Shown here in pieces: positions 1 through 14,200 of a stretch of DNA of 64,000 nucleotides (its first letter is position 1; the number at the start of each line of letters is the position of its first letter). The position numbers and the translations under genes are program-made. This DNA comes from Diploscapter coronatus. Lineage: Eukaryota > Nematoda > Chromadorea > Rhabditida > Rhabditidae. Below the pieces are notes generated by a model. It had not been told where the DNA came from, did not search any database, and saw only the letters and a list, made by a program, of their open reading frames with translations. The stretch covers positions 52,041,201-52,105,200 of the forward strand of contig OZ038422.1 in NCBI GenBank assembly GCA_964036155.1, read 5' to 3'.

Positions 1-3000
1 TCAGCTAAATAATCTACAGTTCTTGCATTTGGATCATAATCAGGTGATTATTACTTTATAAAAATTTCTGGGGTTAATTTTATCATACATCTTTAGCTTA
101 TCGAACAAAAATAGGTCATAAATGAGTAACTTCGCATAAAATGTGAAATGATGACATGTATTCATGAAATGGCTATTTATTATTGAAACATTTTCGAAAA
201 GGAGAATTAAAGAAAATTTTACCAATTTGGCAGGATTCTTTCTGAAACATAATTAATTTGTAAGCTTAAAGCTATTAGATACAATTTTCAGTTGAGCGTA
301 ATCTCGAATCTGGCCTTCCATCGTCTGCGTCTGATCGTGTTGACTTTGTCCAACAATCGGATCACCGAAATCGAGAAAATGTCCCTACCAAGGACCCTCA
401 GCTTCCTCGATTTACGCAATAATTTGCTGAGACAGGTAAGCTCAAAAATTTTATCTTAAAGTTATACCTTTTCTCTAGGTTAGTAAATTGTTGCAATATA
501 ATTTTTGGAATGTTGAAGTCGTTGATTGATGGATTTGTTTCAGATTTCAGAAAACTTGAAAATATTACGCAAAATTTAGAACACATGAATTTTTCCATGA
601 ATGCTAAAATATCCTTATTTTTGTTCATTCTTTCTTTCTGACTTGATTGAGCGATATGTTAGTCGATCTTTCAATCCATCATTCATCAAATCTCATCATT
701 TTTCATGTTTTCGATGAGACGACAGAAAGAAAGATAAGTGAGTGATTAGTGCAAAGAGCTAAGACACGTTGCACGAGAGAAGCGGACAGCCTATTTTCCA
801 GACAAATGAAATACCAATTTGAGATCTGAAACTTGGTGGATATTATCAGGGGAGTATCAGGAACACGTTCCATATATTAATTTTTCGGGTCTTGTAACCT
901 AAGGTCCTATCAAATCAGACAAATATGAGGTTCAGACTTTGTCACTATATAACTTTGTAGTTGAACATTTTTCACGAAACCCCATGATTTTTGACATTAT
1001 GCTAATATTTGAGTTAAAATCAGCATAAGTTGATATAAATCTCGAAAAATTTTCGCTCTAGACATATGTTTTGACTTTACCAGTCGATTCCTTGGATATT
1101 TCACCCCTAAAAAAATTGAAAAATGGCTGCGGAGTACTGTCGGTCCAAAGTTGCCGTGACTGTTATTTGATCAATAAACTAAAAGAATTGAAAAAAACCT
1201 ACAAAATTGATTGTTTTCAGATTCCGTTCCTCGCCTTGAAAGATGTAGCGAATCTGAACTCGATTAATTTGGAAAGTAACAACATTTCCTTGCTGCAATC
1301 GCATCCCGAAGTCAGATTCGAAAATGAAATTTCGCTTTTGCTCAGGTAAATCGAAAATTCCGTAATTTGTAGTTAGTTTAAAAATACTTGCAAAATATTT
1401 CTCAAATTTCGATATTCCAATTTTTTCAGAAACAACAAAATCAAAACCCTCGATGGTCACTCTTTTCGAAGCTTCAAGCGAATCAAGGACCTGGACATCA
1501 GCTATAATCAGGTAATTGAATTTACCTGAGCCTAGGAAATTTGTTATTTGCGAAATTTCGATAAAGCGTCATTTTTACTGAATTTACTAAATTAATTTAT
1601 ATCACTCCGAACTATTGTTTTTAACAAAATTGCCAAGACGTTTACATTTTCCTCGAAATTTACAAAGTCAATAAAAAATTAATGTGACAAAGTCATTGTG
1701 TCTTAGCACAAAGATAAGCTAAAATACTGAAGAATCAGGATTTCAGAAAGTTCAGGCCTAAAAATTACCCAACTTAATTTTCAGATCCATTTGATTGAGC
1801 AGGACACGTTTGAATCGATTAGTTCATTGTCTTCACTCGATCTGAGTTACAATTCGATTGCCTACATTTTGCATGGGACGTTCAAGAATTTCGCGAAGAG
1901 TTTGACCCGACTAAATCTCGAAGAAAACGTGATCCACACCTTACCGGACGCATTCAGAGACCTGAGAAATCTAACCTATCTAAATCTGAACGGGAATAAA
2001 TTGCACAAGTAGGTTATAAATAGTTGCTTGACCAAGCTTCGGGTTTCAACTCAAAATGATCTTCTGAAAGTTTCTTTTTCATCTTCCGAAGAAAAAACCT
2101 AGATGAAAATGTCTCAATTTTCGAATTTTACTATAACATAAACAGTAAAAGGAATATCAAAACGCTTTCTACGAAAATCATCGAATTTTAGTCTCGATCC
2201 AGAAATCCTGCAGGGATTCAAGAAAACCCTGACAGAATTATTCATCGCCTACAATCATCTGAAGGAGATTCCTTACAAAGCGATTGGGGGAATGGACAAT
2301 CTATTGCATTTGGATTTGTCTAAAAATCGGATTCAATCGCTCTATAATGTGAGTATTTCTCATTTTTTAAAATACTATGTTTCTCTTTAATTGAGCGTCT
2401 ATTTTTGAAGATGAACAATAGATATTCAAAATTATCAATATGCGCGAATAATATTTTCAAAAAAGCTAGTTTTGCAAAAAAAATGTTTCTCTCGAAGAAA
2501 GACCCCACTTTTAAAATTCTTTATCAAGGACAATAATCTTAAAGTAAAAAATAAAGATATTTATATTTCTCTCAAAATCTGCCTTATCATTTGCAACTAA
2601 CTTTTTATAACTCTTACTCTGAGCTGAAAAATATTCCAACTAAATGTTCAGTTCTCTCGAGGCGTCTTCGAGGGTGGCTACAAGAGTTTGATGAACCTGA
2701 ATTTGGCTGGGAACCAGATTTCGGCCATCGATGACTCCTCCGTATTCGAACAAATGAAGAACCTGGTTTATTTGGATTTGTCCTACAACAACATCAGCCA
2801 CTTGGAGGACCGGGTTTTCGACAAATTGATGGGGCTGGAGAAGCTTTTTTTGCAGGTTAATTTTAGAAAATCTTGTTTCTTTATATCTTTTTAACTAATT
2901 TACATATCTAAGGTATTTTCGAGCGTTTATTTGTAAAAAAAAAGAGTTTTGGGTTGAACACAACTTTGAAGACAAACTCGAAATGACGAACCAACTCGTT

Positions 3001-6000
3001 CTGTTATAAACTCGCCTTTGAAAATAACGTGTTTGATATAAAATATCGTGAAAGTTTAGTTATCTGACTTCCAATATCAATTTCGATTCGTTTAGAAATA
3101 GTGTTCATGAAGTAAAGATACAAAGAATCACGGAGAAATCTATTTTAAATTCAATTAATGAAGGCTATTTTAGAATAACAAACTGACGAAATTCCCGATG
3201 GCCGCAGTGAGTGGGCTGCACAAATTGCGACATCTGATTCTGGACAATAATTTGATCACTCAGCTGCCCAACTATACCCTAGCTGATTTGCGATATCTGG
3301 AGCATTTATCCTTAACCGGGAATCAGATCAAGCTTATTACTGAACGGGTGAGTTCTGCAGTCTTGGAATTTTTTGCACAACTATCTATGCAAATTATCGA
3401 CGCAATGCCAAACTTTTCCAAGAATTACACCTATCTTAAAACGAGACATCGTAAATCAGGTAAATATCAATATAGTTTAGATGTTCGACTCAAGTATCAC
3501 TCGAAATTTGAAGACGCTGAATTTGGCCAACAACAAAATCGTCGGAATTTCGAGCAAAGCCTTTTCGGATTTGAACTCCCTTCAGCAGTTGATTTTGAAG
3601 AACAACCAACTGAAAATGATACCGGCTGATGTTAGTTTCAATTTAAGGCTGATCTTCGCAAAATATCTAGTTTTAACTTAGTAACCTGTTCTTTGTTTCC
3701 TAAAAGATGCATTCGATCAAAAATGTTGAAAAGAAATGATGATAGCTACTTTAGGCCTTCTCAAACCTGATAAATCTTCGTTATCTGGATCTAACCGGCA
3801 ATCAGATCACTGCGATGTTGCCATTAGCTTTGAACGGTCTTCGCTCGCTGGACCATCTCTTGCTTGGCTCGAATCGACTGGAATCCATCGATAGAGATGC
3901 TATTCAGGTGTTTTCATTGGTTTATTTTGAATTTAACTATTATCTGCGCCAAATAATACTAGAATTATAGTATAGCTCATCACGGAAAATGTTAAAACAT
4001 ACCAATTTATCGCTTAATATTTAAAATCAAGACTAAATTGATAATTTTTTTGCTTAATTCAGGGCGTCTCCAAACTGGAATCCCTCGATATCTCCCACAA
4101 TGCACTACATCGCTTCGTCTGTCCATACTTGGGAAGCATCGGTTCCGTCGTCAAACTAGACGTCTCCCATAATGAGATTACACAGTGAGATTTCGTTTAT
4201 AAAAACAATTCATGTCCACAATCAGCATTACGTCTCAATCATAACAAGTTTATTTCTTACTGAAACCTAACTATTTTTGATCGAAAACATATCGACCTTA
4301 AAAAACGATGCAATTTTTCATTCATCTGTTTTGTTTATTTTTCTGAATCATACAATTTTTAAGACATAACCATTGAACTGAGTTAATAAGAAGCAGTTTT
4401 TACAGTTTATCTATTTTCTCGAAACTTACATAAGTTTCGAAAGAAATGAAATGTTTGCAGAGTCGACCTTTCCTGCTTGGCGACAAGCTTGGAGCATCTT
4501 AACCTGGCTCATAATGATCTTCAGAGAATCAGTAGAGGAATGCTACAGCAGGTTGAATTTCTCAGGTACAAAATGTGTAGATATTAAAAATGAATAATTT
4601 AAAAGTACAGATGGGTTTCCCTTCGTCACAATGGAATCCTCGAAATTCAAAAAGAATCATTCGAAAACTGCCCTGCGTTGGCCTACATCGATCTATCGCA
4701 TAACTTCATCAAACGAGTCTGGGATGGGACTTTTATTGCGCAGGTAGTTTTTAAGTAATGATTTTAATTAAGTATCAAAATAAGTCATGGTAAAATGAAT
4801 TTATCCTTCCATGATACGTCAGTACCGTTCGAATATCAAATTTACCTTCAAATGACAAAAAATCACATAATTTCGTCTGATAAAGCTGTTCAAATAAAAT
4901 TATGCCAATTTTTTCAGAAGCAAATCTCTCGTCTGGACTTGAGCCACAATATGATCGAATTGATCGATGCGAAATCGTTCGGTGAAAACAACGTTTTGGA
5001 GCTGAATTTGGGCAAGAACGGACTGACGAAAGCCCCCATCGATTCATTGAAATCTATCGAGGCCAGTATCGCTGTGCTTAGATTGGATGAGAATAAAATT
5101 AGGTAAATTTTGGTATTTTAAATTGCATTATTACTGATTTAATTTTCTCAATAAACGCGCATTATGATTTATGTTTTAGTTAACCCAATCCACTATGAGG
5201 TTGACTGCAAATTCTTATAAACTTCCATAGAATTTCTTAAGACATAGAACATTTTCATTTCGTATATACCGAATTTTGGATATAATTTTTGAACAGACTG
5301 TCAGATCCGATTTATTTCTAAAATTATTCAACTAATCCCAAATATGCTCTGAAACCTACATTTCAGAATAGTGGAATCTTCCCAGTTGAGTGGTCTCCAC
5401 AATTTGAGCTCCCTGATTCTCTCCCACAACGAAATTGACTCTATCGAGGACGGTGCCTTTGAATTTCTTTCGAGTCTCAAAATACTCGACCTCAGCCACA
5501 ACCCCGTCAGTTCGTGGAGTCCAACTGCTTTTCGGGTAAAATTCCGAATTTCACTTTTAAGTTTTATTTGATAAAAAACTATACATATCTATTTACTCTA
5601 TAATGCTGATATAAAATAGAAAAATAACGTTGTTTTCTGAAAAATACAATAGTTATTCCATAATTTAGATTTTAATGAAAATTAATGTAACTGTCGCACT
5701 AAATTACACCTAAAATAGCTAGATTAGTTGATCTTCTGAAACATGAAATGCAACGAAATAGAAATATTTCAGGATCTAAGCCACTCGATAAACACCGTCA
5801 ATCTCGCTGATACGGGCCTGTTTTTCGTGCCGCGACTTAGCCATCGAAATATTCTCAATCTGAATGTTAGCTGGTAGGAAAATGACTTTTAAAAATGCCC
5901 TCTTATTCCATTTCTTTCTAACAATTTTCCGAATTCTCCTATGCTTAAAATTCTTATATTTATTCGATGGTATTTGAATAATAATTATTATTATCATTCA

Positions 6001-7992
6001 TCACATTCCATTATTAATTTAAAATCTAGTGTAATTTATAGTCTAACTACTGCTCGAAAATAAATTTTAAAAATTAACAAATTTTCAAAGAAATGTATTT
6101 TATAAATTTAGGAACAAAATCTATGAATTAACGCGGCGCGATATGATCCCTATGACGAAGTTATCGTCGCTCGACTGCTCGCACAACAACATGAAAACAC
6201 TGGACGTTGAGATTCTCGAGCAGTTGACCGATCTGAAACATCTCAATTTGTCGGGGAACCCACTGACGCATGTCAATCCAGATCACTTGAGAGCGTTATA
6301 TCAGGTAGGTTTCAAATTAAATTTTGGTCGATTGGCATTTTAAACAGTATTTTTTAATAGATGCAAATTTAAGACGATTTTTCAAGATTTCGATAGTGTC
6401 TAATTCAGTACACTATTGAAAATTATTGTTAGATTATTTTGATATAGGATTAGTAGGAGCATAAAATTGATTAAATGTCTAAATTTAGCTCGAATCCTTG
6501 TGGATTTCCAATATGCCGTCTCTCGTGAGACTGCCACCAGCTTCTTCATTTAGTCAACTCACGAATTTGAAAGAATTCCGGGTAATCCTTAAAAATGCTA
6601 AAATTAGAAAAAACCTAATTCTGAACTCTAAATTTTCTTAGAATAGCTCCAAAATCTTAATTGTGAAAATTTTTGCGATTCGAAAATCTGAATTTTCCAA
6701 GCTGCATTCAACTCAGATCTATTGGATTCGATTTTTTTAATTCAGATGTACGACTTGCCCATCGAGACAGAGCCCTTCATTTTCGGGGATATTTTGCGCA
6801 ATTTGCCTCCTCTGAGAAGTCTACACGTCCAAGTTCGAGATAACGTCCTGAAAAACCAGCTGCATAAAGGCGACATGAGATTGTTGAGAGAGTTACATAT
6901 AACCGGATCAAACTTAAGTCAGGTAAATTTAGAAATTAAATCGAGGCGATAAAGATATTCAAATTATTCTTGTAACCACCATTAAAGACCAGTTTTATTG
7001 AAACACATCTAAAGATTTCTATGAGAGCATAAATTTTCGGATTAAGATTCAAATTTCGTTGCATTAATTGCGAGCGAATAATCATACTAATAGGATCATA
7101 ATTGTTTTTACAAAAATTCAGATCGACATAGGAGCGTTCTCGTTTCTTCGTGGATTTCACATATCCCTATCCATCAGCAACACTTCTATATCCCGCTTTC
7201 CTGCTTCGATTTTCGACACTCTTACGAGAGTCAGCTATATCGATTTGTCACTTACGCATAATCAGGTAAGTTCAACGAAATTTAAAAAAAAAATGTAAAT
7301 TTTATGATATCATAACATAACAATAACTCGTTATCTTGCAAAAAAAAGGAATTTTTACCATTTCATGTATACAATATGGATTTTGTTGTTTATCAGTATC
7401 ATAAAATATCTCAAAATTTTTAAAGTTTATGGAAATTTCAGCTCACTTCAATAACCCCATTCCGCTACACCGCCTCGCCCATAGTCAATCAACATGGAAC
7501 GATCCTTCAGACGATTAGATTAGAGGTGAAATTTTGCTTAAATAGAAAATTATTTTCATATTTCAGGGAAACCCAATTCTGTGCGATTGCGAACTGAAAT
7601 GGGTCGCTCCCTACATTGCCGTTTCGAGCAAGGAATCTAATGATTTTCAAAGGGTAGGTTCAAAAAATTAAAAATATCATTTACCCCCAAAAATCGAAAA
7701 TTATTTTTAAAAAAAATAGATTGAGTATTTTAGACTCAAAACTAAAGATATAAAAACGAAATATTAGAGAGAAAAATGCGAAATTTTAACATTTCAGGTA
7801 TTCTGTGATCAATTCGGCCTCCGATCTCCTTCGATTTTTAACTTCTACACTCAGCAGCCGATTCTCTGTGACAATGACATTGTCAATTCTGTTAGTCGAT
7901 TGTCATTGCCATTCTCTTTCTCTTTCATAATTATCATTCTTTCAATTCTCTTCGCTCACGGGTTGCACGTACAAATCGCTATAATTGGGTAA
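1..7992 (+). CDS. Chaoptin-like leucine-rich-repeat surface protein, 5' end outside window
   Basis: Successive exons encode LRRs of the LxxLxLxxNxI type, for example SLDLSYNSIAYI near 1830, YLDLSYNNISHLED near 2775 and SLILSHNEIDSIEDGAF near 5400. Introns mostly interrupt the repeats just after the conserved N-x motif. I count more than twenty repeats over about 20 exons. The last exons encode a cysteine cap, GNPILCDCELKW (about 7567-7602) followed by further cysteines, then a strongly hydrophobic C-terminal stretch around FSFIIIILSILFAHGL before the stop at 7990-7992. That tail suits a GPI signal or a single membrane anchor. The first exon seen starts at 5, after an AG acceptor, so the start codon and signal peptide lie upstream. 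Chaoptin and related all-LRR proteins are extracellular adhesion proteins; the specific role here is unknown. The LRR call is very secure, the exact paralogue is not. Confidence 0.88.
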
Positions 7993-8149
7993 TTTTTTAA
8001 ATTTAAATTTTGTTGTTGTAAATTTGGGAATAAAATATCATTATCATTTACACATGTTTGGAATGTAAACACGAAAATATAGCTAAGAATGAGTCTTTAT
8101 GCTTCGTATTCTTTATTAAGCTTACCTTCTTGGGTCAATTTTTTATCAG

Positions 8150-8322
8150 TTATTGGAAAATTTAGAAGTCAGTGAGTACGATATTAATCCTGACGAGGTC
8201 GTTGCACAAGGCGCTGCTATTTTTGCTAATGCTATTGAGGTAGAAAATTTCATTTTTAACTAATATATTTTTTCGTACAGGACGGTGTCGAAACTCCACT
8301 AATCGATATCTATTTGAAGTAA
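8150..8322 (+). pseudogene. HSP70 nucleotide-binding-domain fragment (two exons)
   Basis: Exon 8150-8239 follows a TTTTATCAG acceptor and encodes 30 residues including YDINPDEVVAQGAAIFA. This matches the INPDEAVAYGAAVQAAIL signature near the end of the HSP70 ATPase domain. A 41-nt GT...AG intron follows, then exon 8281-8322, reading DGVETPLIDIYLK and a stop. No start codon, phosphate-binding loops or substrate-binding domain is visible nearby. It is either a relic of a duplicated HSP70-family gene or the end of a gene whose other exons I cannot find. The intact intron argues against a processed pseudogene. Confidence 0.55.
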
Positions 8323-9132
8323 TTTATTATCCATTAGTTGTTATATATTCTAAATTAAACGACGACTATTTGATAGAGAACAGAGTATATTCTGCTAAGT
8401 GATGGAGAACTTAACTAAGAGCCACTCAATCGTTTATTGTATTGGCATTTTACATTTCATAGTTAAGCCCTTCGTTAATTAGCAGAATGGTCTCCGTCCT
8501 GTTAAATAGAAACTATCTCTAAATTATAATGATACAGAATAAAGATATAACCACCATTAATAAAGACTATTTTATGACCGTATTAAACAGTTGATATAAA
8601 GAAATTCATATACAATTTTTCTTTATGTATTACACGTGAAATAAATGTTAAAGATAATAAGATTTCTACCCAAAAATTTATTCAACGAAAACCTCGACCA
8701 CGGACAATTCTGTCGAGGTTCAGCAGCTTTGTAAAATAGCAATTCATCTTGGTCGATTTCTTCTGAACCCGCAAAGAGCCAGTTCTTTCTGATGTTTAAT
8801 TTTAATGAAATCGATTTGATGATTTTTTCATTAATATTAAAAAAAAAAAACTAGGTAATTAGTCTGAACTTATGATTTCGAAATTACATCAGCCATGATA
8901 CGAAGTTTTTTGGGCAAATTAGATAAATCTAAAATTCTAAATTCTGAATATTTCATAGAGACATTTGCATATAATCACGATTTTGGCAGCTGAAAAAATG
9001 GGAACTAATGAGTCTTTGATTTTGATTATAAAAAGCAATTCGTCGAATATGAATCACCTGCTTAGAGATTCAATATACAGTTAGCACTTATACGTATTGA
9101 ACATTTGATAATTGCATTAACCGCTAAATTCA
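8323..9132. other. Intergenic, no gene seen
   Basis: AT-rich sequence between the HSP70 fragment and the chemoreceptor. It has several AATAAA-like motifs (for example near 8538) that could serve as polyadenylation signals, and an A11 run near 8840. I see no exon-like stretch. Confidence 0.5.
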
Positions 9133-11225
9133 ATGGTTGAATGCCCAGATTATTATCCTGCATCATTCGGATATTCCCTTATTTTTCAATTTATCGCTGT
9201 TTCGAGCAATATTTTCGGTCTATTTCTAATTATTGCGCTAATATTGAAATGCCCAGCTCACGTGAAGCATACAAAATTTTCGTTTATCGGATTTCAGACA
9301 TTCTTAAACATTACAATTTTGATTATTATAGAGGGTAATCAACAGGAAAATTTGATCTAACTTATTGGCTTTTCTTTCAGGAATTGCACCGTCCTTCTAT
9401 GCACCATTTTTCGTAGTGAAAGTTCAAGGGTTATTCAGTAAATTTCTCGATTTGAATATCCATACTCAAATTATGATCACTTTATCGTTGTTGATGACTG
9501 CTCTTACGATACTTTTGTAAGGTTGAATACAACTTTTGATCGAAGAGATATTTTTCACATTAAATTCGAACAACTTTTTAGAAAAGAAGCATAAGTTTGT
9601 CCATCATCTGAAAAAGGGATTTTTTTTTTGAAAATTGGTCATTTTCTGTCACAACTCCCTTATATCTTTCGCGAATTTCAAAATATTTGATTGCATATCT
9701 CAAAACAAATAAAAAATGTGCATATTAAAATCGTACATTTAATTGCGTTGAAATAATTTAATTTTAGATCGATATTTACGTCGCGATTGAAGGTCATTAT
9801 AAAGGCGACGAACGCGAACAAACGTCGATTTCACTTTTGGATTTATTTGGCTCGATTTATAGCCATCACATTATGCATAGCACCGCTAATAAATATCGTA
9901 GTTGTATACTTTCTGGGATGTGGAATTTATTGTGCTTCAGAACGACCACAGATTTTGGATAAGTATCAGGCAAGTACATTTTTGAATTTATAATATCCAA
10001 GGTTTAAAAATATGAATATAATTCCAGAATTATTCGTGCGTCGGATCATTATACGATCTGAACGTCTGTACATACAGCTTTGACAGTCTGCAATTTCTGG
10101 TCGATGATTTCAAAATTCCGAGAGAGTTTCTCGATTTTCTGCCTCCTTTCGGAGTTGTCATATTCGCCGGAATGCTCTTTACATTTTATTGCTGTAAGGG
10201 TTTTTTCCCTAAAATAGATATTATAAATGGCCGATTACTTGAGACGAATTAAATGAAACATAATTTTTATGCGCGGGAATTCGCACAGTAGAATTTTTTG
10301 TTCCTTCCCTGGTCACAATTCACTCAACAGTGACCGAATACGAGACTTTGGTTCGGAAACCCTTTTTTACTTGATTCTCTGATTTCACTTTACAGAGAAA
10401 ACATGTTGACTTCCAAACTCGTGTTTATTGCATTTGTTGAAGAGTGGTAATGAGATGAGAATTAAGATTTTGGGGAATGCTAATTTTGTGTATGGGAAAT
10501 TCTGCCCGTACAACAGCGCGTTGTTTGCAGCACCCTTTACGCTATTACGTCATATTCGAAGAAAAGTTGGACGACTATTTGTTCTAGATCTTGAATACTC
10601 CCGATAATTTAATGCATAATTTCTAAAATCGCTTTCTTTTATCCTATGCAACCATAAATAGTGGAAATATTTCAGCGATCGCAGTTATATCGCTAATTGC
10701 CTATAAGTTGATGACGAATTTCGAGCGAATTCGACCGTTACGAATAAAAAAATGGAACTAGTGCTACTTCGCGATTCAGCGGCTCAAGTATGTATAAAAT
10801 ACTCATAGAAATCTAAATTTTAGATTTCAGATTTTTGTACTATGCCTCACTACGTTGATTCCGTGCTTTTCTATGATAGCCATATGGTATTTCGAAATCT
10901 TCTCCCAGAGTAAGCATCTTTGATATATTAGGCATTATTAAGAATAACTTTAGCGCTAGTTGACTCGATCACAATGATATTTTTTTCGTCGTCATTAGTT
11001 TACAATACGTATTGTATATGCTTCATATCGTATATAAGGAATGCATCGCTAGATTTGCTACGAGGTGTGCAACAAATTTCAATTTTCTGCCCACAAAATT
11101 TATTTGCTATTTTAATTTTAAATATTTCAGCCTGGGGACTGATCCGGAATAAGCGCACCGTTCGTATTTTCACAAGGAGTCGACAAATACAGGACTCCAG
11201 ATTTCAAAAGACGACCTATATATAG
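9133..11225 (+). pseudogene. Serpentine chemoreceptor, Str superfamily (srh-like), with a probable frameshift
   Basis: Exons 9133-9334, 9381-9516, 9768-9969, 10028-10193, about 10676-10788, 10831-10911 and about 10952 to the stop at 11225 encode a multi-pass membrane protein. The start reads MVECPDYYPASFGYSL, then hydrophobic segments and a PAHVKHTKFSF turn. This resembles nematode Srh/Sri/Str receptors, which have a K-P-x-x-M-x-x-x-K turn after TM1. Exon 3 ends at CAG|GCAAGT, an apparent GC donor. In exon 5 the frame meets TAG directly after an A7 run (10746-10752). One extra A would restore the frame into MELVLLRDSAAQ and then, with matching phase, the next exon (IFVLCLTTLIPCF). It is therefore a fresh pseudogene, a polymorphic null allele, or a homopolymer sequencing error. 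The last exon may contain a further intron. Expected role: chemosensory GPCR in sensory cilia. Confidence 0.7.
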
Positions 11226-14200
11226 AAAGCGCAAGTCCCGTTCACTCTGTGAAGTCAAAGTCAAGGAAAGGCATTTCGCTAAAAATTATAGAAAATTTGC
11301 TCGTAAAAAAGGATTTTCGAATATCGTCTTCAGAAATTCATATCTTTGGCTACACTGATCCGTTTTTCATGCGGTTTTTTTGCTATAACCCTGTCTAGCC
11401 CCACAGATTCCTAGAAAAAATACTTCCATGACTTTATCTTCACACCGGAAATATCACTTGCGCTCTCTACTTATAAGCATGCAAAATAAACAAATAATGA
11501 ATATTTTCTCAAATTATTCAACTCGGTCTAAAATTTAAAGTTACATTTTTACTCCTTTTATCCTACTCTCTCAAAGCATGTCCTGCATCTGTCACATATT
11601 TTACTCTTGAAATACCCTTGTCTTTGATAGATTATTGCAATTATGTATGGGGTGGACTCTTGGACATACACGCCAAATAGCAGACAAACACTTGTTGTTG
11701 CTATAATAACTAAAGGCTACTTCTTCGGAATATACCGATGTTAAGAAGTGAGATTTTGTCAATATCGACAAAACTTTTCTTTTTAATTTTATATGATTCA
11801 TTTTTTCTTAGAATATTTGCAACATTGAAAACTTCAATGTTGTATAGATTGGATGAGCAATAATTCTGCTGATTTTATTATACTGAAAAATAGCTAAATA
11901 TTCACTCATTATAAAAAATGTATCTCGAAATTATTTCTATAAAAATTGTAAAAATGTCCACTTCTTCCGAAAACTCAAAATTCTGACGTGCTTTCTTTTT
12001 CTTTTCCTGATGTCGAAGGTGCCAATTTCCTCTGGCTCTTTTGCATTTTCTACACTCAGATTCCCTGATCTTGCGTGATTCGCTCCCCAGCTGTTTAGTA
12101 AGACTCATTTCCGCTGCTTTTTCTTAAATTCTTTATCTTTTCCGATTAAAAAAATTTCATTTCACAACTTTGCAATATAAATAGTTTTGCTGAAATTTGA
12201 ATCAATCAATAGTTCATCTAGATATGCCTCATAAAAGCTCATATCGCTTATGTTCATCGCAAATCTAATTATGTTAATAATATGGCGTGATTGACAACTA
12301 TTGCGATATTCAGTTTAAAATTGCTCTTCACATCGTTCTCGAGTTTAATTTCTACTGAAACCTACCAAAAGTTATAATTATTATCTCATAGTTGCCAAAA
12401 GTTGCGCAACAACAACAGCAACATTGTTTCCAGCCCATCCTCTTGGTAAGTGTCTTCTCATTTACTTATGTAAGTCATGCAGTCACCTCCCTCCCCTTCC
12501 TTCCCATTTCTGGCTCGTCTTACGAACCACCACCTCATAAATTTATTAGTGGCTTTTTTCTCTGCTCTCTTACAACCCATTACTATTTATTGCGTTCTCT
12601 AGCTTCTTTTCGATCTTCTCTAACACGCTTAACTTCGCCCTTAGCATGTTCCAACTCTATCAGGAGGCTTGAAAAAATTTCGAGAACTGGAATATTTTAG
12701 ACTTTGGAAATGTTACTCTCATGTTTATTTGATGGGGTTTTTTTCTGTATTTCATAAATCTGATTATCAATATTTGAAATATCCTTACCATCAGAATTAT
12801 GAAAATGAATAATTATCCTATCTTTAATGAGCCTATTCCATCTATTTCACTGGTCAATTGTAAAGTACATATTTCATAGAAAATGAATTTTGAAGCATAT
12901 TTTCTTAATTTCATTAGATTCGATTTGCATAAAAATCGCATGCAAACTAATTTTGGAAGAGTCATTTGTATGTGCTTTGTGCTCAAAGTCGAAATTGACG
13001 CAAAAATAATTGAATTCCTAAATTCTTGCCCGAAAATTGACCATGACAATACTCGCTAGACAACAGATTAACTATCTACCTGGGTCCGTACTAAACCCCT
13101 GCTTAGTTCACGCCAGGTTCGCTCCTACTTTTAGGGGACTTTAGCGCGGGCCCTGAATGCTCTTTTTTTTATTTATTTAAAATCGAGTTTAATTTAACTT
13201 TTCTTAGATAATTTTATCTTCATGCTTCTTCGTAGCGTTGATTACTCTATTCATGGGGTCTACATTCAGGACATAATTCAAGTTATCAGTTACTTTTATG
13301 ATTTTATGCGACCTTGTCGCCTTTTTATTCTATCTACTCGGCAAAATTGTACGAATCCGATTCCGATTCTATTACTTTATTGATCCGGTGGATCTTCCAA
13401 AATTTACCCGAGGAAAACTGCACCATCGTCAGGGTAGGACTTTTGACGGGCGTGTATTGAATTCTCTATGAATCTCGCGTGATCTCTCCAAATTCTTCGC
13501 ATAATTTCAGTCTGCTACAATATTTTGAGATCAAATTCGTCATAGCATTTTGATACTGCAAAATCGTTCTTCTAGGGCATCTAAATCTAAACAAGTAGTA
13601 TTTTTGTTTTTCTTGTTTGTTTTTGTAATTGTTTTGAAATTGGATGGGCGTTGATATATTTCGGAGCCTTTACGAAACAAAGGCCGAACCGAGGGAGTGC
13701 GCGACCGAGGCTTGTATCGTATAGCAATATTGGGTGATCTCCATAAAGCCTAGAAATATTGATCTTCATGATAAAATTTAACTATCAAACTATTCATTTC
13801 ATTTCATTTTTCTAACCTCATTCCCCATTTCGAGCTTGTCATGTTTAACGACCCCCTTTCTTGTTATACTTTAGCTCTAGCTCTATTCATAACTCGCGCA
13901 TTTCAGTTCTCCCTCTTCTAACTCGAGTTGAGTTTCGTTGTTGAAAGAATTCATTAGTTTGAAAAGAGAACACGAAAGTACGAAATTTTCAACTGTGAAA
14001 TAGCTGATACGATTCAAAATATTTGATAATTTACCGAAATCACGAAGTCTTCGACCCTCTGTTTATGCTTTATCGATTTTTTTCAAACAAAACATTACGA
14101 GTTTTCCCTGATGTTTCAAAAATTTCTATTCATGACAGCAACTACTGATCTTAGAATTTTTATAGCATCATCATAAAGTTGGGAATATCGCTATAGTAGA

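Noticed and set aside
1179..1460. Minus-strand frame opposite the LRR gene
   Set aside because: Antisense shadow of LRR exons, where leucine codons leave the opposite strand open.
12392..12700. 102-codon + frame beginning PKVAQQQQQH
   Set aside because: Only the first 54 nt have splice-like borders. The rest is C/T-rich and not protein-like.
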